NCBI GenBank assembly: GCA_021731385.1
Contig: JAKFXM010000172.1
Coordinates: 1 to 11,413, forward strand
From: Methanobacteriota archaeon
GTDB lineage: Archaea > Altiarchaeota > Altiarchaeia > IMC4 > QMZM01
DNA: 11,413 nt
Direction of reading: 5' to 3'
The first letter of the stretch is position 1. Each line of letters begins with the position of its first letter. The notes below the pieces were generated by a model that made no database searches, was not told where the DNA came from, and was given only the letters and a program-made list of their open reading frames with translations. The translations under genes and the position numbers were made by a program. Below are positions 1-5,529 of the stretch, in pieces.

Positions 1-87
1 CCCAAAGGGCTCAGACACGTGTCAGACACGATTCGACAGCGAAGCTGTCGAAGTTTCGAGACCAAAGGTCTCGAACCGAAGTGTCTG
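1..87. repeat. Nested inverted-repeat cluster (cruciform-like) at the window start
   Basis: Two perfect 9-bp stems with 3-base loops lie side by side: TTCGACAGC (32-40) pairs with 44-52 around GAA, and TTCGAGACC (55-63) pairs with 67-75 around AAA. An outer 7-bp stem, CAGACAC (23-29) with GTGTCTG (81-87), encloses both, giving a three-way-junction shape. TCAGACACG occurs twice (11-19 and 22-30), forming the palindrome GACACGTGTC at 14-23, and 1-9 is CCC-AAA-GGG. All three + frames are free of stops through the cluster (first stops at 109, 162 and about 194), so it could be the tail of an upstream + strand gene that leaves the window. The design (nested stems, tri-base loops) matches the elements inside pyrK and the PP2C gene, although the sequence differs. 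Confidence 0.75.
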
Positions 88-125
88 CCACATTCCCAAA
101 AATTTATTTAGCAGAATTAGGGTTG

Positions 126-148
126 ATAAGGGCAGGAACTGCCCTTAT
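126..148. repeat. Perfect 10-bp inverted repeat with GAA loop
   Basis: ATAAGGGCAG at 126-135 pairs perfectly with 139-148 around the loop GAA (136-138). It lies between the cruciform cluster and the csl4 promoter. No T-run follows directly, so it does not look like an intrinsic terminator. The 3-base purine loop matches the other hairpins of this window. It may be a stray unit of the same family or the 3' end signal of an upstream gene. Confidence 0.65.
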
Positions 149-173
149 ACCTTGAGAGTTGGGATGAGGGGAC

Positions 174-184
174 TTAATTTATTG
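174..184 (+). promoter_or_regulatory. Probable TATA box of csl4
   Basis: The AT-rich stretch TTAATTTATT is centred about 26 bases upstream of the csl4 ATG at 205, the spacing expected for a leaderless archaeal transcript. No Shine-Dalgarno motif precedes the ATG. A second TATA-like stretch (AAATTTATTTA, about 100-110) would start transcription near the 126-148 hairpin and is a weaker candidate. Confidence 0.45.
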
Positions 185-204
185 GAATACATATAATTAT
201 CAAG

Positions 205-768
205 ATGAAAGGTGAAATTGCAGTTATAGGAGATTACCTTGGAACAATAGAGGAATTTGTACCCGGAGATGGAACATACGCAGATGATGGAAAGATTTAC
301 GCTTCTAATATCGGGATTGCCATTCTTGACCATAAGAATCAGACAGTCAGGATAGAGGGTAAAATTCAGACCGAACTAAAGGTAGGAGATATAGTATTTG
401 GTGAGGTTCTAAGCGTAAAGAAGAATATAGTAACTGTTATTGTCAGGAAGATTATGGGATTTGAGGGGATAATGGACATAAAAACAGGCATATATGTTTC
501 AAACATATCTGAAAGTTTTATTGAGAGTGCGGATAAGATGTTCGGGATAGGCGATATCGTAAAGGGCAAAGTCATAAAAATAGAGGACAACCTGATCGAT
601 TTGTCAACAAAGGACAATGAGTTAGGGGTTGTAAAGGCGTTCTGCAAAAGGTGCAGATACCCATTGTTTAAATCCGAGAAGTACAGGGACAAGATGGAAT
701 GCGCATCTTGCGGTCACAGGGAAGACAGAAAAATTTCATCAGATTACGGAAATGTTGCAAAGATTTGA
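205..768 (+). CDS. csl4: Exosome RNA-binding protein Csl4
   Basis: Csl4 is one of the two alternative cap subunits of the archaeal RNA exosome. It sits on the Rrp41-Rrp42 hexamer, binds RNA and helps recruit partners such as DnaG. The 187-aa protein shows the family order. There is a short N-terminal beta domain (about 1-55, with the typical GDYLGTIEEFVPGDGTY stretch) and an S1-type OB fold at about 58-138 (VGDIVFGEVLSV, later GDIVKGKVIKI). A C-terminal zinc ribbon has cysteine pairs at 147/150 and 166/169 (CKRC, CASC). The length is normal. The ATG at 205 fits a leaderless transcript from the TATA-like box near 178. Nothing in the immediate neighbourhood belongs to the exosome; porD follows after 71 bases with its own weak promoter. 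Identification is confident from domain order and motifs. Confidence 0.92.
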   Translation: MKGEIAVIGDYLGTIEEFVPGDGTYADDGKIYASNIGIAILDHKNQTVRIEGKIQTELKVGDIVFGEVLSVKKNIVTVIVRKIMGFEGIMDIKTGIYVSNISESFIESADKMFGIGDIVKGKVIKIEDNLIDLSTKDNELGVVKAFCKRCRYPLFKSEKYRDKMECASCGHREDRKISSDYGNVAKI

Positions 769-800
769 TGTAGCTGACCTCTGGTTTTGCAATATCAAAA

Positions 801-810
801 TTTAATTTTT
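801..810 (+). promoter_or_regulatory. Possible TATA box of porD
   Basis: TTTAATTTTT lies about 35 bases upstream of the porD ATG at 840 and would give a short leader of roughly 10 bases. The assignment rests on AT content and spacing only. Confidence 0.3.
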
Positions 811-839
811 CAGAAAGAACAGAAACTGAATTTGACATC

Positions 840-1100
840 ATGAAATTATCCATAGGTGTTGTTGCAAAACCCGGAACGAGCAGGGCAACAAAGACCGGAA
901 GCTGGCGGACATATTATCCTGTCGGCGATCCAAAAAAATGCACGGCCTGCGGGATTTGCGCGATGTACTGCCCTGAAGGAATTATTCTAATTGATAAAGT
1001 TAAGAAATTCTCATGCGACCTTGATTACTGCAAGGGCTGCGGGATTTGTGCACAGGTCTGCCCCTTCAAGGCAATAGAGATGAAATTAGAGATTAGGTAG
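840..1100 (+). CDS. porD: Pyruvate synthase (PFOR) delta subunit, 2[4Fe-4S] ferredoxin
   Basis: This small protein carries two [4Fe-4S] clusters and passes electrons from the pyruvate:ferredoxin oxidoreductase core (PorA/PorB/PorG) to external ferredoxin. The 86-aa sequence has the N-terminal signature of the delta family (GTSRATKTGSWRTYYPV, about 12-28). Two cluster motifs follow: Cys34-37-40-44 (CTACGICAMYC) and Cys64-67-70-74 (CKGCGICAQVC), with an extra Cys59. Length is normal for PorD and shorter than most free ferredoxins with extra domains. porA, porB and porG are not adjacent, so the gene is an orphan here; they must lie elsewhere if the complex exists. A related 2-oxoacid oxidoreductase (Vor, Ior or Kor type) is possible as the partner. 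The last 27 bases are duplicated at 1767-1797. Confidence 0.88.
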   Translation: MKLSIGVVAKPGTSRATKTGSWRTYYPVGDPKKCTACGICAMYCPEGIILIDKVKKFSCDLDYCKGCGICAQVCPFKAIEMKLEIR

Positions 1101-1104
1101 ATAT
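1074..1104 (+). repeat. Direct repeat, copy A (3' end of porD)
   Basis: This segment matches 1767-1797 at 28 of 31 positions; the first 18 bases are identical (ATAGAGATGAAATTAGAG). In both copies one frame reads IEMKLE(I/V)R followed by TAG, so the copy keeps the porD C-terminus and stop codon. The two copies bracket the unrecognised gene at 1267-1674. Confidence 0.8.
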
Positions 1105-1123
1105 AACGCAATTTTATAACCCA

Positions 1124-1140
1124 AAAAATATTTATAGGTG
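1124..1140 (+). promoter_or_regulatory. TATA-like box overlapping a Shine-Dalgarno motif
   Basis: AAAAAATATTTATA at 1124-1137 is a good archaeal TATA box and runs directly into AGGTG (1136-1140), which lies 7 bases before the ATG at 1148. A start of transcription about 27 bases downstream of the box (near 1158) would miss that ATG. So either the motif serves a read-through transcript from porD, or the TATA box drives an ATG further in (1172 or 1267). Confidence 0.4.
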
Positions 1141-1147
1141 CTACCAA

Positions 1148-1360
1148 ATGGAAAAAGTTAAGAATAACGTCATGAATGGAATTATAGATGCTCTCAAAGA
1201 ACTTCATTTGGAATCTAAAGATTTCAAGGAAAGAGAATTGCCCCAGGAAAGAAAACAGGAACAAATATGGCACATAAGAAAGTTGTGGATAAAATTAAGG
1301 AAAAATGGAGAAAATCAGATGGATTCGATATTGGCACAAAACCTGATTTTGACCCCGTAA
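1148..1360 (+). CDS. Possible small ORF upstream of the unrecognised gene
   Basis: A 70-codon frame begins at an ATG with a good Shine-Dalgarno motif (AGGTG, 7-base spacer). It is rich in charged residues (Lys, Glu) and reads as a helical, possibly coiled segment over its first 45 residues. It overlaps the following gene by 94 bases in another frame, and only the part before 1267 looks protein-like. Three readings are possible: a short leader ORF that couples translation to the 1267 gene, the original N-terminus of that gene separated by a frameshift, or chance. I do not recognise it. Confidence 0.3.
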   Translation: MEKVKNNVMNGIIDALKELHLESKDFKERELPQERKQEQIWHIRKLWIKLRKNGENQMDSILAQNLILTP

Positions 1361-1674
1361 CATTAGGAGTTGACTTTATTGGGAGAGAGTATCAAGATGG
1401 GAGAATATTGTTAGCTGTAGAAGTTGATACTTGGAGAAAACCACGGAGAAGTTGGCTCAAATTGGCAGATTTACGTGCCGAGAATAAAGTTTGGATTCAT
1501 ATAACAGATAGCAAAGCAGCTAAGGTAGATTTTAGTGATGCTATAAATAACCTTAAAGATCTTCTTCGGGTACGTCAAGAGGATGAAAAATGTTTTGGGA
1601 ATTTTATAGCAATTTTGAAGACACCTGAAGATTTATCGTACGAAGATTTATTCAACCCTTCTCACTCCACCTAA
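1267..1674 (+). CDS. Hypothetical protein, possible PD-(D/E)XK nuclease-like fold
   Basis: This 135-aa protein is not recognised by me as a named family. It starts at ATG 1267 behind AGGA with a 6-base spacer; a stop at 1216 limits extension. An N-terminal basic helix (about 4-16) is followed by PDFDPVTLGVDFIG and then a strand-like AVEVDTWRKPRRSWLKLADL (50-69) and VWIHITDS (75-82). An acidic-x-acidic pair on a hydrophobic strand (Glu52, Asp54), a nearby Lys (58 or 65), then helix and strand, resembles the core of restriction-endonuclease-like folds. The full catalytic set is not certain. There is no signal peptide or membrane segment. The gene lies in a segment bounded by a duplicated porD tail, which suggests it was inserted. 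No homologous partner gene is next to it. Confidence 0.7.
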   Translation: MAHKKVVDKIKEKWRKSDGFDIGTKPDFDPVTLGVDFIGREYQDGRILLAVEVDTWRKPRRSWLKLADLRAENKVWIHITDSKAAKVDFSDAINNLKDLLRVRQEDEKCFGNFIAILKTPEDLSYEDLFNPSHST

Positions 1675-1725
1675 ACCTAGGATGTTAAGCAAAATTACAA
1701 TCTATCAAGGGAAGGGGTCAGGAAG

Positions 1726-1764
1726 AACCAGAAACTGGGGGAAACCGTAGGTTTCCCGCGGTTT
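1726..1764. repeat. Tandem hairpin cluster with 3-base loops
   Basis: CCAG (1728-1731) pairs with CTGG (1735-1738) around AAA, and GGGAAACC (1739-1746) pairs perfectly with GGTTTCCC (1750-1757) around GTA. AACC at 1726-1729 can also pair with GGTT at 1760-1763 to enclose both. The layout is the same as the clusters at 11-87 and inside pyrK and the PP2C gene. It sits in the 204-bp gap between the 1267-1674 gene and the 1879 gene, just before the duplicated porD tail. The bases just before it (1719-1737) resemble 809-827, upstream of porD. Confidence 0.6.
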
Positions 1765-1766
1765 GG

Positions 1767-1797
1767 ATAGAGATGAAATTAGAGGTAAGGTAGACAT
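1767..1797 (+). repeat. Direct repeat, copy B (duplicated porD tail)
   Basis: This matches 1074-1104 at 28 of 31 bases and keeps the porD stop codon in frame, but no ferredoxin coding sequence precedes it. It contains GAGGT (1782-1786), a good Shine-Dalgarno motif for the ATG at 1796. It may mark the original junction between porD and the downstream genes before the 662-bp segment was inserted. Confidence 0.75.
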
Positions 1798-1879
1798 GCA
1801 AAATTCAATTATTATAGAGATTCTAAGAAGGGAATTTCCATATAAAGAGCGATGTAGATATTCCCGTGAAGTTAACTAA
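1796..1879 (+). CDS. Short ORF coupled to the ACT/DUF5612 gene
   Basis: A 27-codon frame starts with ATG 9 bases after GAGGT (1782-1786) and ends with TAA, whose last base is the first base of the next ATG (TAATG at 1877-1881). The product would be hydrophobic at its start (NSIIIEILRREF) and basic at its end (KERCRYSREV). The next gene has no clear ribosome binding site of its own and a stop directly upstream in its frame, so re-initiation from this ORF could supply its translation. I do not recognise the peptide. It may be a real microprotein, a leader peptide or the remains of a longer gene. Confidence 0.4.
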   Translation: MQNSIIIEILRREFPYKERCRYSREVN

Positions 1880-2538
1880 TGAAAAAGGATAGTGAAAATG
1901 CTCTCTGGATAGAGATAAGGGATTCAATTGGCGCAATAAAGGATATAAGCACTGAAATAGCATTGCGGAAAGGCAATATCAGCCACATAGAACAGTTCAG
2001 GGACGGAAATAGAATTCACCTCTATCTTGAAATTGGGGGCTTAAGGAATCTTGACGGGGTTGTGAGGAATCTTGGCAAATTAAACTCTGTTTCTTCCGTT
2101 ACAATTGTCCCTACCCTCAAAAAAATCTATGGGAAGAGGGTTATTGTAATTGGGGGCGGGGCGCAGGTTGCAGAGGTTGCAAAAGGCGCCATAAGCGAGG
2201 CTGACAGGCACAATATCAGGGGAGAGAAGATATCTGTTGATACAATTCCACTGATTGGAGAAAGCGAGATTGCAAATGCAGTCCGTGCAGTTGCAAGGCT
2301 GCCAAGGGCAAGAATTTTGATACTTGCCGGATCACTGATGGGGGGAGAAATAACAAAGGCAGTAAGGGAACTTCAGAAGGCGGGAATTCCCGTAATTTCC
2401 CTGAGTATGGCAGGTTCTGTCCCAAAGGTTGCCAATCTTGTTGTCTCAGACCCTATACAGGCCGGAGTAATGGCAGTAATGGCTATAGCAGATACTGCAA
2501 AGTTTGATATTAACATACAAAAGGGCAGAAGATACTAG
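1879..2538 (+). CDS. ACT domain protein with DUF5612-like C-terminal domain
   Basis: This 219-aa protein is of a type found in methanogens and related archaea. Residues about 8-80 fit an ACT-like small-molecule-binding domain (beta-alpha-beta pattern: LWIEIRDSIGAIKDISTEIA, then RIHLYLEIGG and VSSVTIVP). Residues about 85-219 form a second alpha/beta domain. It opens with a glycine-rich strand-loop VIVIGGGAQVAEVAKGA, continues with SEADRHNIRGEKISVDTIP, and has a second strand-loop ILILAGSLMGGE. This matches my memory of the DUF5612 family, whose function is not known. The glycine-rich loops suggest nucleotide or ligand binding, which is inference. The start is the first ATG after an in-frame stop at 1873. 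hel308 follows after 10 bases, so the two are probably one transcript. Confidence 0.75.
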   Translation: MKKDSENALWIEIRDSIGAIKDISTEIALRKGNISHIEQFRDGNRIHLYLEIGGLRNLDGVVRNLGKLNSVSSVTIVPTLKKIYGKRVIVIGGGAQVAEVAKGAISEADRHNIRGEKISVDTIPLIGESEIANAVRAVARLPRARILILAGSLMGGEITKAVRELQKAGIPVISLSMAGSVPKVANLVVSDPIQAGVMAVMAIADTAKFDINIQKGRRY

Positions 2539-2548
2539 GTAAAATAGA

Positions 2549-4627
2549 ATGCTCATTGACGAGGTCCTGATTGATGAAAGGTTTATAAATCTTTTAAAAT
2601 CCGATGGAATTTCAAACCTCTATCCCGTACAAAAGCAGGTTGTGGAGAGTGGAATTCTTGATAGCGGAAATCTTGTTCTTTCAACACCAACAGCATCAGG
2701 GAAGACGCTTGCCGCAGAGATCGTGATGGCAAAGGCACTTGAGAGGGGTAGGGGCGCAGTCTATATTGTCCCTCTCAGGGCCCTCGCATTCGAGAAATAC
2801 CGGGAATTCAGGAGGTATGAAAAATTAGGTTACTCTGTAAGAATAGAAACGGGAGACCTTGATTCAAACAAGTACAAAAAGAGATCGAAGTTTGACATTC
2901 TTGTTGCAACTGCAGAGAAATGCGATTCCCTCCTCAGGTCTGGTGCAGGCGGGTTCGAGAACATTGGAGTACTCATAATGGATGAAATCCATCTGATAGC
3001 AACTGACAGGGGTCCTGTTTATGAAATCATTATTTCAAAATTCCGGAAATTATTCCCCGAAATCCAGATACTTGCACTTTCAGCAACCATAGGGAATTCA
3101 ATAGAACTTTCAGACTGGCTTAACGCCAAACTTATTGAATCTGAATGGCGGCCTGTTAAGCTTGCTGAGGATGTTGTTGTGGGTGCGGAAAAATATGAAA
3201 AATTGAAGGAGATTACCCGTAATTCCATTTACAACGGGGGACAGGTACTTATTTTTGCAAATTCGCGGAATAGTTCAGAAAACATTGCAGAAAAACTGGC
3301 TTATGATCCGGGATTAATTACCCCCGAATATCGGAAAGAAGTGATGGAAACTGGAAAAGAAATCCTTAATTCATTAAGCAGTCCCACAAAGCAATGCAAA
3401 AGACTTTCCGAATGCGTTAAAGGGGGAACAGCATTCCATCATGCCGGGCTTGTAAACAGGCAGAGAACTATTGTTGAGGAATCATTCAGGAATGGTTTAA
3501 TAAAGGTGATTGTTGCTACACCAACACTTGCTGCGGGCGTTAACCTTCCATCCAGGACCGTTATAATAAAGGATATAAAGCGCTACGATAATGGTGGTAT
3601 GAAATACATCCCGGTACTTGAATACAAGCAGCAGATAGGAAGGGCTGGAAGACCAAAATATGACAGGATTGGAGAGGCAATTACAATAGCAAAAACCGAA
3701 TCAGAGAGGGAATTCCTGATTGAAAAATATGTGAATGGCAAAATTGAGGATATTTATTCACAACTTGGAATCGAGCCCGTTCTCAGGTTTCACATGCTTG
3801 CCGTGATCGCGTCAAATTTCGCAAGAACCCGGAAATCACTGATTGAATTCTTCGGATCAACATTTTTTGGCTATCAATACGGCATAGGGGGGGATTTTGA
3901 AGATTTAATTGAAAGGATAATAAGAAAACTGATTGACTGGAATTTTGTAGGAATGGATGGAAAATTCATTATTCCCACGACACTTGGCAGCAGGGTTTCA
4001 GAACTCTATATAGACCCCCTGACAGCATTCAATTACATAAAAATCCTCAGGACTGCAGAGGAAAAAAACAGCTTTGCCGGGATCGGAATCCTTGAAATGC
4101 TGTGCGATGCTGTAGAGATGCCGCTTTTGAGGATAAAGCGCAGCGAGGAATCTTTGCTATGGGGCAGTGCATGTTCGGAGTCAGAAAAAATTCTCAGGGA
4201 CCTGGATGGTTTCGGACTTGACGGAAATTTTCTTGAAAGATACAAGACTGCGAAATTGCTTGAGTCATGGACTTGTGAAAATTCCGAGGAAAAGATACTT
4301 GAGGACTATAATGTTGCTCCCGGAATCCTGCATCAGAGGATACAGATTGCAGAATGGCTTGCATATTCCGCCGGGGAAATATCCGGGATTTTGAATCTGC
4401 CGAAATCAAAAAGGGAGATGAAGAAGATGGAAATCAGGATAAAGGATGGCATAAAGGAGGAACTTATCCCTCTTGTAGGAATTCGCGGGATTGGAAGGGC
4501 AAGGGCAAGAAGACTCTTTAATGCCGGATTCAAAAACCCAAATGATGTAAAGAAGGCTGATTTGAAGGTTCTTGGAAGAATAATCGGTGAGAAGACTGCT
4601 GAGGCGATTAGGGCTGAGATTATGTGA
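2549..4627 (+). CDS. hel308: ATP-dependent DNA helicase Hel308
   Basis: Hel308 is a superfamily 2, 3'-to-5' DNA helicase that acts on stalled replication forks and unwinds lagging strands. The 692-aa protein has all expected parts. There is a Q-motif region (YPVQKQ, Gln28), Walker A TPTASGKT (46-53), Walker B DEIH (145-148), motif III SAT (178-180) and motif V ATPTLAAGVNLPSRT (323-337). Motif VI is QQIGRAGRPKYD (361-372). Winged-helix and ratchet regions follow. The C-terminal helix-hairpin-helix domain has GIRGIGRARARRLFNAGF and GRIIGEKTAEAI (about 643-690). The length is typical (about 690-720 aa). AGGT lies 9 bases before the ATG. The stop is 2 bases from the stop of convergent pyrK, leaving no room for a separate terminator. 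No truncation or missing motif was seen. Confidence 0.96.
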   Translation: MLIDEVLIDERFINLLKSDGISNLYPVQKQVVESGILDSGNLVLSTPTASGKTLAAEIVMAKALERGRGAVYIVPLRALAFEKYREFRRYEKLGYSVRIETGDLDSNKYKKRSKFDILVATAEKCDSLLRSGAGGFENIGVLIMDEIHLIATDRGPVYEIIISKFRKLFPEIQILALSATIGNSIELSDWLNAKLIESEWRPVKLAEDVVVGAEKYEKLKEITRNSIYNGGQVLIFANSRNSSENIAEKLAYDPGLITPEYRKEVMETGKEILNSLSSPTKQCKRLSECVKGGTAFHHAGLVNRQRTIVEESFRNGLIKVIVATPTLAAGVNLPSRTVIIKDIKRYDNGGMKYIPVLEYKQQIGRAGRPKYDRIGEAITIAKTESEREFLIEKYVNGKIEDIYSQLGIEPVLRFHMLAVIASNFARTRKSLIEFFGSTFFGYQYGIGGDFEDLIERIIRKLIDWNFVGMDGKFIIPTTLGSRVSELYIDPLTAFNYIKILRTAEEKNSFAGIGILEMLCDAVEMPLLRIKRSEESLLWGSACSESEKILRDLDGFGLDGNFLERYKTAKLLESWTCENSEEKILEDYNVAPGILHQRIQIAEWLAYSAGEISGILNLPKSKREMKKMEIRIKDGIKEELIPLVGIRGIGRARARRLFNAGFKNPNDVKKADLKVLGRIIGEKTAEAIRAEIM

Positions 4628-4629
4628 TA

Positions 4630-5529
4630 TTATACAAAAACCTTTCCCCCATCCGCATCCCTCCTGTATTTCCCAAATTCAGAATTCTTTAAATCTTTTG
4701 CATCAAATACAGGCCCATCCCTGCAGACCAGAAGTCCTGATGGATCTATTGCACAACTCCCGCAGATTCCAATCCCGCATTTCATGTAGCGCTCCATGCT
4801 CAACTGGCAGGGAATCCCGAATTTTTCTGAAATTTCAGTAACTTTTTTCATCATTACCTCAGGACCGCAGGTGTAGATTATGTCAATCCTCTTGCCCGAA
4901 TCAGCCTTCCCGATTGAGCCTTTAGGCTCAATGGGCCCAAAAATTTGCTTTGCAAATTTTTCGGGTTGGCTGATTGGGCACAAAAATTCGCTTTGCGAAT
5001 TTTTCTTGTCCTTAATCACATCCGGAAGAATATCTGTGCAGAATCCCCCATTTCCTTCAGTGCGGTCGTCTGTCGTTATTAGAAGGTCTGCCTTGGTTTT
5101 TTTTATTCTATCAGCAAACAATAACTCATTCTTTGTCTTTGCACCCATGATGACAGTTACATTTTTATTTGCCTTCCTCAGATTTTCAATAAATGGCATT
5201 AACGGTGAAATTCCAACCCCTCCAGATATAATGCAGAAATTTTTTGCTTTGCCGTCTATCCTGAAGCCATTGCCATAGGGGCCCCTGATCCCTATCAAAT
5301 CACCTTTGCTTAGACTAAAGAGTTTATTAGTAAATTCTCCAATATTCTTAACAGTTATTTCTAAATTTTCATCTACCCTACTAAAGCCAAACGGCTTCTC
5401 TCCGACATCGGGAATCCAGACCATTGCAAACTGTCCCGGAATTGCATTGAATTTCTTGTTTATTGTGAATGTCCTTACTGTAGGTGTTTCCTTTTTTATC
5501 TTTAGAATTTTAACGGTTTCCAATTTCAT
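4630..5529 (-). CDS. pyrK: Dihydroorotate dehydrogenase electron-transfer subunit PyrK, with palindromic insertion
   Basis: PyrK carries FAD and a [2Fe-2S] cluster and passes electrons from the catalytic PyrD subunit to NAD+ in class 1B dihydroorotate dehydrogenase. Visible features include a ferredoxin-reductase-type FAD domain (KPFGFSRV at 45-52, GPYGNGF at 83-89) and an NAD domain (ISGGVGISPL at 101-110, TCGPEVMM at 220-227). The C-terminal cluster cysteines are Cys251, 256, 259 and 269 (CGIGICGSC, then LVCRDGPVF). At 299 aa it is about 40 residues longer than usual. The excess is residues about 175-212, encoded by the palindromic element at 4891-5011; removing it restores a normal junction before RIDIIYTCGPE. 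It overlaps the flavodoxin gene by 20 bases. GAGG lies about 8 bases before the chosen ATG. pyrD is 2.6 kb away. Confidence 0.93.
   Translation of the reverse strand: MKLETVKILKIKKETPTVRTFTINKKFNAIPGQFAMVWIPDVGEKPFGFSRVDENLEITVKNIGEFTNKLFSLSKGDLIGIRGPYGNGFRIDGKAKNFCIISGGVGISPLMPFIENLRKANKNVTVIMGAKTKNELLFADRIKKTKADLLITTDDRTEGNGGFCTDILPDVIKDKKNSQSEFLCPISQPEKFAKQIFGPIEPKGSIGKADSGKRIDIIYTCGPEVMMKKVTEISEKFGIPCQLSMERYMKCGIGICGSCAIDPSGLLVCRDGPVFDAKDLKNSEFGKYRRDADGGKVFV
4891..5011. repeat. In-frame palindromic insertion element in pyrK
   Basis: Four stems were read by eye on the + strand. The first is 4893-4906 with 4968-4980 (outer, one unpaired G). The second is 4909-4920 with 4925-4935, loop TTTA. 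The third is 4936-4948 with 4952-4965, loop TTT. The fourth is AAAAATTCGC 4982-4991 with 4995-5004, loop TTT. The ends carry CTTGCCC (4891-4897) and CTTGTCC (5005-5011), an imperfect direct repeat 114 bases apart, exactly 38 codons. The element has no stop in the pyrK frame and adds a segment absent from ordinary PyrK. It shares both ends, including CTTGCCCGAATCAG, with the element at 7792-7915. This parallels the ORF-inserted palindromic elements known in Rickettsia, but the sequences are not recognised. Confidence 0.88.

Noticed and set aside
1..148. CRISPR array
   Set aside because: The repeats are inverted, of differing sequence and without regular spacers; only one short direct repeat (TCAGACACG) occurs twice. 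No cas gene is near.
1105..1766. Classical insertion sequence
   Set aside because: The segment has flanking direct repeats but no transposase-like protein and no terminal inverted repeats at its edges. The repeats are also too long and diverged for a simple target-site duplication.
4167..4409. Open frames on both strands inside the hel308 C-terminal region
   Set aside because: They overlap the conserved helicase frame entirely and show no protein-like pattern.
4891..5011. Palindromes as Rho-independent terminators or attenuators
   Set aside because: They lie in the middle of an intact reading frame in pyrK (and likewise in the PP2C gene), several in a row, and the frame continues to a complete C-terminal domain. 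Termination here would remove the [2Fe-2S] segment.
4880..5278. 132-codon + strand ORF opposite pyrK
   Set aside because: It is the antisense of a well-supported gene. Its openness follows from the palindromes and codon bias of pyrK, and no ribosome binding site or family resemblance is seen.
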